Assembly: GCA_002633025.1 (NCBI GenBank) | Contig: NMRB01000985.1 | Coordinates: forward strand, 115,648-179,647 | DNA: 64,000 nucleotides | From: Notospermus geniculatus | Lineage: Eukaryota > Nemertea > Pilidiophora > Heteronemertea > Lineidae | Direction: 5' to 3' | In this document: in pieces, positions 40,144 to 53,100 of the stretch | How the letters are laid out: each line of letters opens with the position of its first letter | Position numbering within the stretch: the stretch's first letter is position 1 | Program-made: the position numbers and the translations under genes | The notes under the pieces: generated by a model | Told to the model about the DNA's origin: nothing | Database searches by the model: none | Seen by the model: only the letters and a program-made list of their open reading frames with translations

Positions 40144-41152
40144 TCACAGCCATGGAAAAGCATACAAAAGCCTATGAAATAAAACCAACTGATCATTCAT
40201 GTTGCACCAGGGAGCTGCTCTCATCGAAATCGAAACATTGATGAAAACTTCTGAAGAATCAACCTTGTATTTCTTCTCATAATAGGAGCGAAAAGGAGAG
40301 CAGCATCTAAAACCAGGCAGTTATGGTACCATATTTACCACATGATACTGTACCCCCCCCCCCCATAAAAAAATTGTGGCTTTAAAGGGCATCAAATGAA
40401 TGCCTCTAATATGATTAATAGTTATGTAAGAAAAGATATACTCATAAAACATAGTGTCATTAAAACTAACCTGTCTGCCTGCAGTGGTTAAGAGATCTAG
40501 AGAATTCCCTCATCCAAATACATCACTTCATTCAAAATGAAATATCGTCTGCGCCACCCTTGGCATCGAATGAGTGATGTAAAAATACCTTGAATTAACC
40601 AGGGTAATTATAAAACCTGGAATCATTTTGGCACCACTATTAATGCACTACTTGTCCTTTACACTTTAGCTACATCTCCTAATTAATGTCTGTCTGCTAT
40701 TTAAAAACTACTACTTTCACATACCACAGTATTTGAGCTTCAAGTACTGAAAACCCGCGACGACTGGCCCTCACAAGAGCTAAACTAAGCTAGCCACCTC
40801 TTTTGAGTTCAAAACATTTATGGCCCCAAATATGGAATGCATACCGTTGATTTGACCTTGTCACAGGCCTATCACACTAAAGCGATATAAAATCGATCAC
40901 TTATTACAAGCCATTACTCTCCTCAACTTGTCTTCAAGTTGGACACGATTCACAACTTTTTTGATGTAACAATGATTATGCTACATCCTGTAGCAACCTC
41001 AAGTTAAATTGCCAAGAACTGCACTGATATAAAACAAATCTCGCACAACGCTTCCTCTCGACAACAGCGTCAGTTCTGAAATTCTTGCTTTGAAAGTCTG
41101 AATCATGTATCACTTGAGTATTTCCTCACAGCGCTGGCGGCCGAGCTCTCCT

Positions 41153-44100
41153 CTACGCCACAGAGTAGTAACTTGACGACGGTGACGTCGGACCCCTCTC
41201 TGGTATTCTGTCCCATGACCTTGATCTTGCATGCGGCCGATTCAACGTGTAGGAGTGTTTCCCCGGCGACATGAGGGGTGACATACCAGACAAATCCTGG
41301 AATAGGAGACAGAAGTTTTACGAGTGAGGTATAGAAAGGTGAAAATGTAAGCAGGAGAAAACCAGACAGAGAAAACCTGCGCTGTCGGAGAGTTACCCTC
41401 TTTATCACAATGAACACCATCTTTCGACTGGGTATCGAACCCAGAACCTCAGAGGTGATAGGCACCATGTTTCCACTGCGCCCGTCTAGCAGCCCGGGAT
41501 TGAACCCGAACCAGGGATTGAACCCCAAACTCACAGATGATAGGCACTGAGGTTGCCACTGCACCAATCTGACAGCCCAGATCAGAGGCTTTCATTTCTA
41601 ACAAAGCAATCAATCAATTCTTTAGTACATTACACACGAACAAAAAACGAAAGAATCGCAGCTGGCAGTAAATGTTGAGATTGATTGGCAGACGTCTTGA
41701 TAAAGACACACAGACAACAACAAACAGGGGTTCCATGCCGTTACATGTATTTGCACATGCTGGAATCTTAAATTTTTTAACAACAGGTGGTTTAGGCCAG
41801 CAGATCAAAATTGGATAAAGTAGATTGTGAAACAAAAGGTGTGCAGAAGTTATTGCCAAAACAATAAATCAAGAAAAGTGGCAGTATTTAACAGGTCATG
41901 GTGGCCTTTTGTGAGGGTTTTGTATTAAATGAGGGATGGCCAAAGGGGGGGGGGCAATTGAGGGAATTTTATGAAGTGTGTAAGTCCATGCCACAAGGAT
42001 GTTCATGTTCTCAATCGGTCCAAAATGAGGAACATCCAATCGCTTTGCTGAACACGTCTAACTTGCATACTTCACAAAATCCCCTCAAAAACAGACAATG
42101 AGTGTTACCATAGCAACAAGAGTAAACAATAACTTTAGTGAGACACGCATGCAAAGTTATTTGAGTTGAATTCCAAAAGAACAACATCAACAACATGTAA
42201 CACACCTAAACACCATTCTGATTCGGAGTATGATCCATATTCATACTCGACGTGACTCTATTCACATTTTCCTAAAAGCAGAAATTTGTGGGTCATTGAG
42301 TTTTGATGGTTGCATTAGGAGCTGTCAGTCAGTTGACCAACAGGAGGCACACAGTCCAATTCAATGCCTAGTGGACCCATTCATGGTTGATTGAACATCA
42401 ATCAGGAGAATTTTGTTTTGTATTGGTCCACTAGAACTTTGCTGCCATCGTTTGGTGATATTAAGCACAGCCGACTTCTGTTAGGATAGGACAGGCAAAA
42501 GATATGAATGAAGCAAGTCCTTCCAAATGGCATGTCCCGAGCCTTGAGCTCTAACTTGTGTCATTATTGGCTCTTTAAACAATGCATGTATTTGGCAGTG
42601 AAATTCAACTCACCGAGGTTGGTTCATCCATGTTGATTTCTGTAAGAGGCGACCGTGTCCTCATCGACATACGTGACCGCGTCAGGTCACTGTTAGAGAG
42701 GACATCTTGGAGGTTGCTCAGACGACGCTTCAAACTCTGCAGCGTTCCTTCCGACTTTTGTCGTTCGTTGAGTAGCGCGTCTTCGTGGCGGGACATTTGT
42801 TGGCGTAGTTGTTGCTGAAGAACGGAGTTCAGTAGATTAGCAGATGCGAGACCATTTGATGTGGAATTGACCCCACAACCTCAATGGACAGCAGTATTGC
42901 CACTACACCATCATTAAAGTGGTCTGTAACCCCATAAGTCTGAACTTACTCTAAGATAATCTTGTTCCTGAGCAAATTTATCTTTAAATGCAGTTTTTCT
43001 CCACTCCTCTCCGTGAGCTGTCGGGAAATCACCCAGCGGGCCGTGGTGAGTCTGAAAAATAGAAAAATATTATTTTGTAAGTTTTCTTCGTATAATTTTG
43101 AACCATTTTTAAACCCAAATTAGTTTTAAAATAGGCACTACAGATGCTTCATCTAGCTGCACTCGGGGAATAACCAGTATCCAGACAGGTCTGTAAGCTG
43201 TGGTACCCCGTAAAAGACCCCATCCAAGTGAGGAACATGAGTAGCTTGAGATGGCCTCTTCTGTACTTTCCAGGGCCAATAATGCTATGGCTTCAGCCCT
43301 GACGGAAAAGTCTGATACAAACTTAAGATAGCTGAATTCATCTACACCTACCCCGGACAAGTTTTCCTTGAGGTCGTCCAGCGTGTGTTGGATCTTGGAC
43401 TTCTGATCTTGCAACTCCTGGAGTTCGTCAATGGCATCATTCCGCGACTTTTCAAGGTCGTACATGCTGTGGGTCAGCTCCTGAAATCAACATGAGAAAT
43501 TGTTGACACATGCGTGTCAGACACTATTCCAATCTGCTCCTAACTACCACCCCACCATCATCTTTCAATCAAGACTAGTACTATGACTATTGTGCCAATG
43601 ACTGTCAGAGTTTAGTTCCACCATGAAACAAAGATGGCGGTCATTGATGCCTACGCTTGTTCATTGCACTAAGGGTTGACCGTGTCCCCCCCCCCCCCAT
43701 ACTTACAGAGTGTATATCTGTTTTGAGTTCCTTGACGGAATCCTCCAGCCGTCTGTCTCGGGCGATGATCTCTGTTTGAGTGATTAGCTACACAAAAACA
43801 CACGAGTTAGAAACGGAATCAAGAAAACTCAAAGAATAACGGGAAAACAATACAGAGTAAGGGATGACACAGAGACAAAATGACTCACGTTAACGACTCA
43901 AGTTAATGGCTCATGCTATGACTCGAGTTACATGTATCACTCAGTTAATGACTCATGGTGTTAATGACTCGAATTGAGGACTCACTAGATGATATTGGAT
44001 ACCAAAAGAAAGAAATTCATAGGTGTACACTCAAAATATTAGCAGAGAATTGTTACAAACTGACAGTAACAAAACAGGCGGGGGGGGGGGGAGCGTACCT

Positions 44101-47100
44101 GCTGTTTTAGGTTGAGGTATTCCTGCCGCACGGAGTTGAGTTCGTCACTCAGACGATTCGCCCGTGCGCAGTGGTCTTGAGCAATCTGTTCAAGGTCGGT
44201 GATGTCGGCTGCTGCTTTTTTCCTTGTCTGCTTCAGCTCCTGTACGATAAAAGATAAAATATTTCACATTTATGCACAAGACTGCTTGTCCTGTCGGCCT
44301 TGAGTCAAGTACAAGTCAATTGAAAAATTTGCTCAAAATCTGGTATTCAAGACCAGGGGCCATATTCATAAAACCCTGCTAAGCCTAGTTGGCAACTATT
44401 TTGAGCCTTAGCTGCCAACTAACCCTAGTTGGATACTAATCGTTATTCATAAAATACCGCTAAGCTTAGTTGACTGCTATGTTGACTGCTAACTTTAGAG
44501 GTGATCTTGGGTACCTCTAAGTCACTAGTTGGCAACTATATCCTTCATTTTGTATGTTTGCCTAGACGAATTCTTGAACTGGCAGAGTTGCATCGTGCAA
44601 TGAGGATGGAAAGAGTACTCAGAGACAGGCGTAATCCACTTGATATTTGTACTGATGATGAATTGATCAAGAGATATCGATTTTCACGGGAAGGGATCAT
44701 GGGATCAAGGGATCATCCAGCGAGACATAATCATGCACTATTTCCGTATCAGCAGGTGCTGATTGCATTATAGTACATGTATTGCGCAAGAGGAACATTT
44801 CAAATGGTTCTTGGCGACCCCATACAAGTCTCACAAGTCAACATCATGCCGAGTTGTCAACAGAGTTTCAGCACTATCTGGGAAAGTTAACAACTTTGTT
44901 ATTGCCTGAACAAGGGCAAGTTGATGTAATTAAAGATGGATTCCATAGGATCAGGAACTTTCCAGGTGTTATTGTTGTGTTGATGGAACACATATTTGGA
45001 TAATTATTTCACCTCATAATGAGGCTGACTTTGTCAACAGGAAAAATTATCACTCCATAAACGTTCAAAGTGATATGTGACCATAAGGGGAAATGGGTTA
45101 ACATTGTGGACAGATGCCACAATGTTAATCCATGCCATCCCTATTGAAAGTTAAACTGACGCGTGTTGTTACTTGTGGTTTGGGACACGGCCAACTGCTA
45201 TGTTAACAACCAACTAGTCCTAGTTGACAACTACCTGGCAGTGTCCCTAGCAGGGTTTTATGAATGTGAAAATAGCAGGAAACTATGGAGCAGGCAACTA
45301 GGCATTTGGCAGCCTGCTAAGGCCTAGTTGGCTGCTAGTTTAGCAGGGTTTTATGAATATGGCCCCAGAACTTTAGTCCATCTCATGAAAAATAATTGTC
45401 CTTGGATCATTTACAAGAAATCCAAACAATCGTACCTTGAGTGTGTCGTGAAGCTGAATCCGCAGGTCGTCCATCTCCTGTTCAAATTGTTCCGTCTGCT
45501 CACGATTTGTTTCCGTCTCGCGAGTCATATCATCTCGTAACGTCTGTAACTCTTTGTACGATCTGTTCAATGCTTGAGCAAGCTGCTGTTTCTCATCATT
45601 GCTCGAGACTATCTCACGTTCTCTCTCGTTCATCGTCTGCTCAAGTTCCACTAGCCTCTCTTTCGTATACTGCTTCTGCTCAGCCTCTCGCTAAAAAAAG
45701 AGATTCCAGTTTTTAGGATATTGAAACTTTTACCAAACTAGATGCTCAGCCATTAACAAAATATGCTCAGCCACTTTGCCAACTATGTACTCAGCCACCA
45801 CGGGCTGGGTTATCTGACATTTGCAGGCTGAGTGCTCAACCACCCGCCATCTCGGTGCTCAGCCATTCACAACCTAGGTGCTCAGCTAGGCCCGTGTACT
45901 TGGACAGTCCATGCAGGTCTCAGTTCAGACAGTTGGTATAATTTTCAGTCCATTTCAGGGAAAATCTGACCTTGAGTTGGTTGACCTTGACCGTAGCTTC
46001 CTCGAGCTCGTCCTGTTTGAGGGACAGATCTGTTTTAAGGTTCTCCAACTCCAGATGTGCGTTGCTGATCACTCGACTCAGTTTTCCTTCCTCTTTTTCT
46101 AACTCTTTGGAAACTTTGTGAAGAGCCTAGAAAATAGGTGAAGAGCTATTGCCAAACTGAAGAACTTGAATTGTGGATTTCCGTGGTTAAGCGTTTGAAT
46201 CTCGTACTGCAGAACTTAAGTGTTTGTAGGGAATTTGAACCCTCACCGTAGAGGTGACAACCAACAACCCCTGCACCCCCCTCCCCCAACAACAGTCCAT
46301 ACAACTGGGTCTCTGGGTGAAAAAATCACCGACCTTCTTTGCCTCATTACAATCCCGTGTGACACGTTCCATGTCCCGCGCCGCGGCGTCTGTATCGTCA
46401 CGTTTCTGCTTCTCCTGCCGGGTCCATTCCTCAACCATCGTCTTGCGTTGTTGAATCTCCTGTTCCAAACGGTATACTTCTGTTGTCATCGTTTCTTTCT
46501 CACGAGCCTTCATCTTCATCTCCTGAAATCGTAAAATACGGGATGTTAACCCGTTATCAACTATCTTGATAGCCTAGTGGTTATCACGTCCGCTTAGCAA
46601 GCAAGAGATTATCACTCAACAGCAGAAATTCAAACCAGACAACAAGAAATTCTTACCAATCAGAACACAACAGGGATTATCACAGTTAAAATTACACAGT
46701 GTTATTGATATTGGTAAAAAGTTTTGATCACAGGAATGCTGAGTTACTGAATGTTACAAATCACAACACTCAACTGACCTCCAGGGATCCGACGCGAGCT
46801 TTGGTCTGAAGGGGTAGCAGGGGATTAGTGACAACAAAATAACTGGACTTATCGAATTTTGTACCCTACCCTTTGTTGGATTCAGGACAAACACACACTA
46901 TCAATTCTCCAATATCTGAGCGATGCCGATTGAATTGTGTTGAAAAGCCTTGATATCACGTCTGCTTAACAAGAGGCAGGTCTCAGGTTCGAATCCTGGG
47001 CCATATGGGATTAATCATCCCTCTGGCTCTTCAGTCTGTCTCATGGGACAGTAAGCCGTGGTGCCTTGTACCTTGTACCTTTGCAAGGGCAAGTAAAAGA

Positions 47101-50100
47101 CCCCACCCAAGTGAGGAACATGAGTAGCTTAAGATGGCCTCTTCTGTACTCACCAGGGCCAATAATGCTATAGCATCGGCCCTGATGGAAAAATCTAATA
47201 CAAATGTTGAAATGATAGGAGGTGACTGACCTGTTCCAGCTGATGAATGTGATCCTCGGCCACTTTGATATTTTCCCTCATGCTCCTCAACTCACTCTTT
47301 CCATCTGAAAATAACAAACCGCGAGATGCGAGTCAGATTCTTACAACTCGCTAGGGTGAAATCTGCAATCAAATTCCACCAAACCAGTTTGTGCCATAAA
47401 GAAATACAGCAATCATGCCTTGAATGGACGGACAGACAGACAGACCACAGATGGCAGTATGATTCCAACTCACCGGTAACATGCTGCGTCAGAATCTGTA
47501 CGTCCTCCTGTAACGTCTGCCTCTCGGCCTTGACCTCATCCAACTCAATCTGTGACCTTGACAACTCTGATTCAACCTTGTTTAACTTGGACTTGTTGTT
47601 GTGGATGCTGTCCTCGAGTTGTATTTGAGTTCTGAACGACAGATTCAACATAATAATGATAAGAATATGTAACTTTCATGTACGGTTTTGATCTGCTAGA
47701 ACTTTGCTGCCATCTTTTGGCAATACGGGTGGCTGACTGCTCCTATTGGAAAGCAAAATTTGGTGGCTGAGATAATTTCTGTGAGAAGCTCCTAAAACAA
47801 AGATATCTCAATGAAAATCTATTCAAGGTCACAAAGTTACAGACCAACCCCGTGACCTACCTCTTCAGAGTTCCGTTCTTATTCTCCAGCGTAGCACACG
47901 TTTCATCCAGCATCTCCTTCTCCTTGGTCATGACCGTGATGCTCGCCTCCAGAGCTCGTTTCTCTGTATCCAACCTCTCCATCCCCATCTTCTCATTATC
48001 AACCACCTCGCGGATGTGGTCGAGTTCCGTTTGACGTTTCTTACGCTCTGTTTGTAACTTGTCAAGGTCTTCTTTTTCCTATCAAGGAAAAGAATTCAGG
48101 AAAGAATGAGATTTGGGTGGTCAGAGTGGTGCAGTGGCACCTGTCACTTATGAGGTTCAGGTTCAACCCCGTCAGACCCACTCTTCACGAGGAAGGGCTT
48201 CTCTCTCTTTGAAGTGAAGATTCTCTCTGGGCTTTTCAAATTACATTTCTCATAATAAAATGCGATTTGTATTCGATTTTTCCATCAGGGCCGAAGCCAT
48301 ACCATTATTGGCCCCAGTAGGTATGGAAGGGGCCATCTCAAACTACTCATGTTCCTCACTTGGATGGGGTCTTTTACTTGCCCTTGGCACACCATGGCTT
48401 ACTGTCCCATGCGACGGACTGAAGAGTCGGGATTACTAATCCCACGTGGCCCGGGATTCGAACCTGGGACCTGCCGCTTGCTAAGCAGACATTGTAAACA
48501 CTAGGCTATCAAGGCTCTCCAAATGGGATTCAACATTTACCTCATTCAACATGGTCTGCGTCTTCTCCAGTGTCGCCATCTTTTGACGATGTTGATCATT
48601 AATCCGGTTCAGCTCTGTCTGTTCCATTTGCAGCATCTCAAGCACATGTTTCAACTCTGCCTTATGTTTTCCAATCGACGACGTCAGCGTGTGTAGCGAG
48701 CATTCCTCCCGTTCGGCGTCCATCTTGATCTTGTGGAGTTCATCTTTTTCTTCAACGATGAGCGCCGAGTAGTGTGATTTCTCCTCCTGGAGTTGGTCGA
48801 TCATGACGCGTAACTCCTGAAATTTTGTTCAAAATAATCAACAGTTAAAAAGGCACTGTATTCCTTTCTTACCCTGCACTAAACATACCTGCGTTAAGGG
48901 AGACCTCTATTGACAAAGTTTGTTTAAACTACCACTTATCAATTTCACCTCTCATTCCTAGGGTATCCAAGAATGCATTGTACTGTAATCATACACTCTC
49001 AACACTGGGGCAAAAGGCAAATACGTTATTGGAGAATGATGCAATCACTGCCGGTGGTGCCGACTGCCGACAAAAAGTGGCAATATCGTGCCCCTTTAAT
49101 GGATGGAAGTAGGCCAGTCAATTTTATTGTTAGGTTGCAGTCATGGTGACTAGCTGCAGAGAGCAACCTTAAATAAAAATTTTCCACATCCATTGTTACC
49201 AGGACACTTTCCCTGGGACAAATTCCCCTACTACACCCTCACCTTGATATCCTTCTGTTTGAGTCCGATCTCCTTCTCAATGTCTCGTTCCAGACTCCGT
49301 AACTCCATATCTTTCTCCTCCACGGTATCCTTCAGGAGCTGATGCTCTGTCTTCAGCCGTCCCATCTCCTTATCCACCTGTTCCATCTCCAGCCTCTCAG
49401 CATCAATCTGCATCCTTAACCGGTCCAGCTCGGCGTATTTCTGAGCCACATCTTGCTCCACCTGTTTCATATTCTCTAGCTTTTCTCTCTCTTTTTCCTC
49501 TGTCACGCTGTAATCTTTCAGCATTCGGTTCAAACTGTGAAAAAAAATAGATGTAAATCAAACATTTCGCCAAAGATGTGTAAAGGTACTCTCCATGTGA
49601 AAGTTTAGCTTTTAGGGAGCCTTGATAGGCTAGTGGTTATCATGTCTGCTTACCAAGTGGCAAGTCCCAGGTTCGAATCCCAGGCCATATAGGATTAATC
49701 ATCCCTGGCTCTTCAGTCCGTTGCATGGGACAGTAAGCCATGGTGCCTTGTATCTTGTGCCTTTGTAAGGGCAAGTAAAAGACCCCATCCAAGTGAGCCT
49801 AGAGGTCCAACAACTGACCAAAATGTTGACTTACTTTCTCGTCCCCTCCTTCACGTGGATATCCAACGACTTAAACTCGTCATCCTTGGCACCGATCACG
49901 TGATTAATATCCTCCACGGTCCTCTCCAATTCATGTTTGATCCCTTCGAGTTCGGCGATCTCCGTCTGAAGATTCTTAATCTCCTCATTATAGCGTACGA
50001 CCTGCGTCCCCGCCTCGTGCGCCCGCCGTTCTAACTCTTCTGTGTCCTGACGTGTGGAGGTGTGATGGTTCTTGGCGTGGTCGTACCGGTCGATCGTTTC

Positions 50101-53100
50101 CTTGGCCTCATTTTTAGCTTTGAGTAAATCAGCTTCACAATCTTTCAACAACCTCTCAGACTCCCGTAACTCGGCTTTCCTCTTGGCGAGAGTCTCCTCC
50201 ATACATGTGACCTCATCTGAGAGGTAACTATGGCGACTTTGCAACGATCGTGGATCGTAATTATAATCGTAATCTCCGTCCTCGATGTTGACTGGCCCAC
50301 GACCATCCAGAAAATCTCTGAAAGAGAGAAGTGGGAAATATTACAAACACATCATCACTGCTAATCTCAGATCGTCTAGAGATTACGTTCTGTATCTTTT
50401 GCAGCTGATTCATCCCATTTTTGGCACACTGAACCAAACAAGCCCAAAACTTTTGAAGAAATATTCCTAAGATGGCTCAAATAAACAACATTTAATCAAA
50501 AAATTTTGCCAAATCCTCTGATTTGGAGAAGGACGACAATAACAACAAATGTCGTCTGCTAAAACTTTCACTCACTTTCTTTTCATCCGTTTCTCATTTT
50601 CTTCCTTCAGTTCTTTAAGAACCTTCAGCGCTGCATCTTTCTCATTCTCAATCTTCCCCGCTGTCTCCTTCAGCTGTTTCAAGCTCACCTTCTGCCGTTC
50701 AATGGCGAAGTCGAGGGATTCGAGCTCATCACGTTTATTCTGTAAGACAGAGAGAAACTATTGACTATGGGCAGTCGTTTGTGTCATTCGCCTCAATGTA
50801 AGTCGTCAGGAAATCGACAATGGCGGAGTACCATCGAGAGCTAACTTGCAGGAAAAAAACTCACCTCGAGTTCTTCAGTCAACATCTGAACAGCTCTCGT
50901 CCCCTGCGCCTCCGTCTCTGCTAACATTCTCTGAAAAACAACAGGAAAATCATTAACCGTTTCACAGTACCACGAAGTGCCACATTTGTAGAGGACAACT
51001 GTAGAACAAATAGTTCATCCACAAATATCTGTATACAGTTTCCAAAATCTAAGATCTTAAATCAGTTGGTTCTCAATATTCATCGTTTCCACGACATAAC
51101 ATCTTCCTGTGACGTTGCGCGTTTTGCCCCCCGGCCTTGCATTATGTTTGCGTCATCAGCAATGCATTTTGCCCCCCGGCTTTGCGTCATCATGGCGACG
51201 TCAGCAATGGCGGACATTGTCGGTTACGTCGTGGAAACCATGAATAGCTGCTACGGTCATGATAATTTTCATAGTCATATTCACATCTAGCCATGCACTG
51301 ATGAAGAGCTTACCTCTCTTTTTCTCAGCTGTTTCTTCAAATTCTTGATCTTTTCTTGTAAAGCAGCAATCAAATCCTCCTGAAATAACCGACAAAATCG
51401 ACAAGATACAGAAATTAACTCCATATTTGCAATGCCCATTTTGTGAAACTATTCATAGTCAATTTCCAGGCAAGATCAGGACTTGAAAGGCAGAGGGGAC
51501 TAATGCAGAAAATGAACATGCTAACAACAGTACAAACAAGATATATCCTCATCAATTTTCTTGGCCGAGGGGAACATAGAGGTCAAGGTCACACTGTGCT
51601 ATAAATAGATGCTACTCACCAAATCATGATGCTCAGGGACGTTACAGAAGAGAATCTCTTCCTCGTCTCGGACACCAGCCAGTTCAGATATTGTTTTACC
51701 TGGAAAATAACAAATACAGGAATGTAGGCGCAAGTCATTCAACCCTTGCTTGAGCCTTTCAGGCCAATTGGGAGAAGAGAGTGGATGGTGACACAGTGGA
51801 TTATCGGACTCTTGCCCTCTACATGCTCTAGGCACGTGTCCAACGCTGAAACCACTGCGCCACTACATTTCACAAGTCCACAAAGACAAAGAATCAAACA
51901 TTCACCTTCACTTGGCCTTGCTTGAGTTTGACCTTGACCTTGACCCTGTATGACCGGTATTCCTGGCATGTAACCGGTGTATTGTGGCTGAGGAACGACA
52001 CCTGGCATCCTAACCGTGACACCTGGTGCGCCGCCTGAGATAACCGTTGCACCCGGTTGAGTGGCACCAGATACAGCAGACGTCACTCCTGCAGGAAGAG
52101 GGCCAGGTGGATGTGCAATCCATGTTGCTGAACCTGGCTGATACGGGGCGGTGTAGACACGGCCCGGTTGTGATGACACGACGACCGGCGGTGGTGGGGC
52201 TGTTTGCTGCAAGGAAAGAAAAAGACAAGTTGACAAATATGTGGAAACCTGTCCAAGTCCGAAAGAGCTGGATGTTGAAACCAAGTCCAGAAGAGCTGAA
52301 TGTTGAAACCAAGCCCAAAAGAGCACGAGGTTGAAACCAAGCCCAAAAGAACTCGAGGTTGAAACCAAGCCCAAAAGAGGTTGATGTTTAAAATCTTAAA
52401 CTTACGATTTGTGGGACGGCTCCAGGTGCTTGGTACGGAGTCTGGAAGGAATCGGCAGCATACTGTTGTGGAGGCATCGTCACCACCGCCCCAGGCTGCA
52501 TCAGAGAGCCACGCAGACGGTCAACCTCTTTTCGTAGTTTGTTTACTTCTCGATCCTGGTCTTTGCCTGAAAAGACAACAACATTCAGAGTCAAGCATGA
52601 GCAAACGACATCTTTTGAACAATCTGCCTCCAAATGGGAGTAATCTGATGAAGAGAGACTGTCCATTTCAGTTTTCTTATAGCGCTTTGCACTGTCATAT
52701 GGACCCGAAGCGCTTCACACATTATCTCAGTCTCTCCAGAAACCCTTCTGGGGAACTCAAGGAACAGCTCGTTCAGCACATCACTCGATCCTTTCAGATC
52801 AGTTGAGAATACAAAGTGGCGACTCAGCCGGGAATTGAACCTGTGACCTCTCGGTCCTGAGTCTGACACTCAACCACTACACCATTGCACACATGGGAGC
52901 CTTACCTGGCTTCCGCTGTAGCAGACCCTCGATTACATCGTGTAAGTGGCCTATCTCGTTTTTCTGAGCATCCAGGACGTCATGGAGGTAGTCGATCTCT
53001 TCTCTTTGGACATCTGTAAGGACAGACAGGACATCAGGTCATATTTACAATTGACAGTTCATGAGGTTGCTTTGTTTGGGCGATTTTTTTTTTCTTTCAC

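Larger units (their letters stand above)
39514..41152. other. Gap between the 3' ends of PGLS and CNTRL
   Basis: It contains the PGLS poly(A) signal at 39659-39664, a short tandem array (40061-40143) and a C run near 40350. No coding exon or RNA gene is seen. Part of it should be the CNTRL 3' UTR. Confidence 0.55.

Noticed and set aside
41103-41567. The 154-codon frame (GFVWYVTPHV...) as the CNTRL C-terminus
   Set aside because: It starts within repeat DNA and its phase does not fit the donor of the preceding exon; the phase-0 frame in the same exon does.
48257-48519. A tRNA gene (box A and box B present)
   Set aside because: The tRNA-like head is followed by the same SINE body as in many other copies, and the cloverleaf is imperfect. 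It is a SINE promoter.
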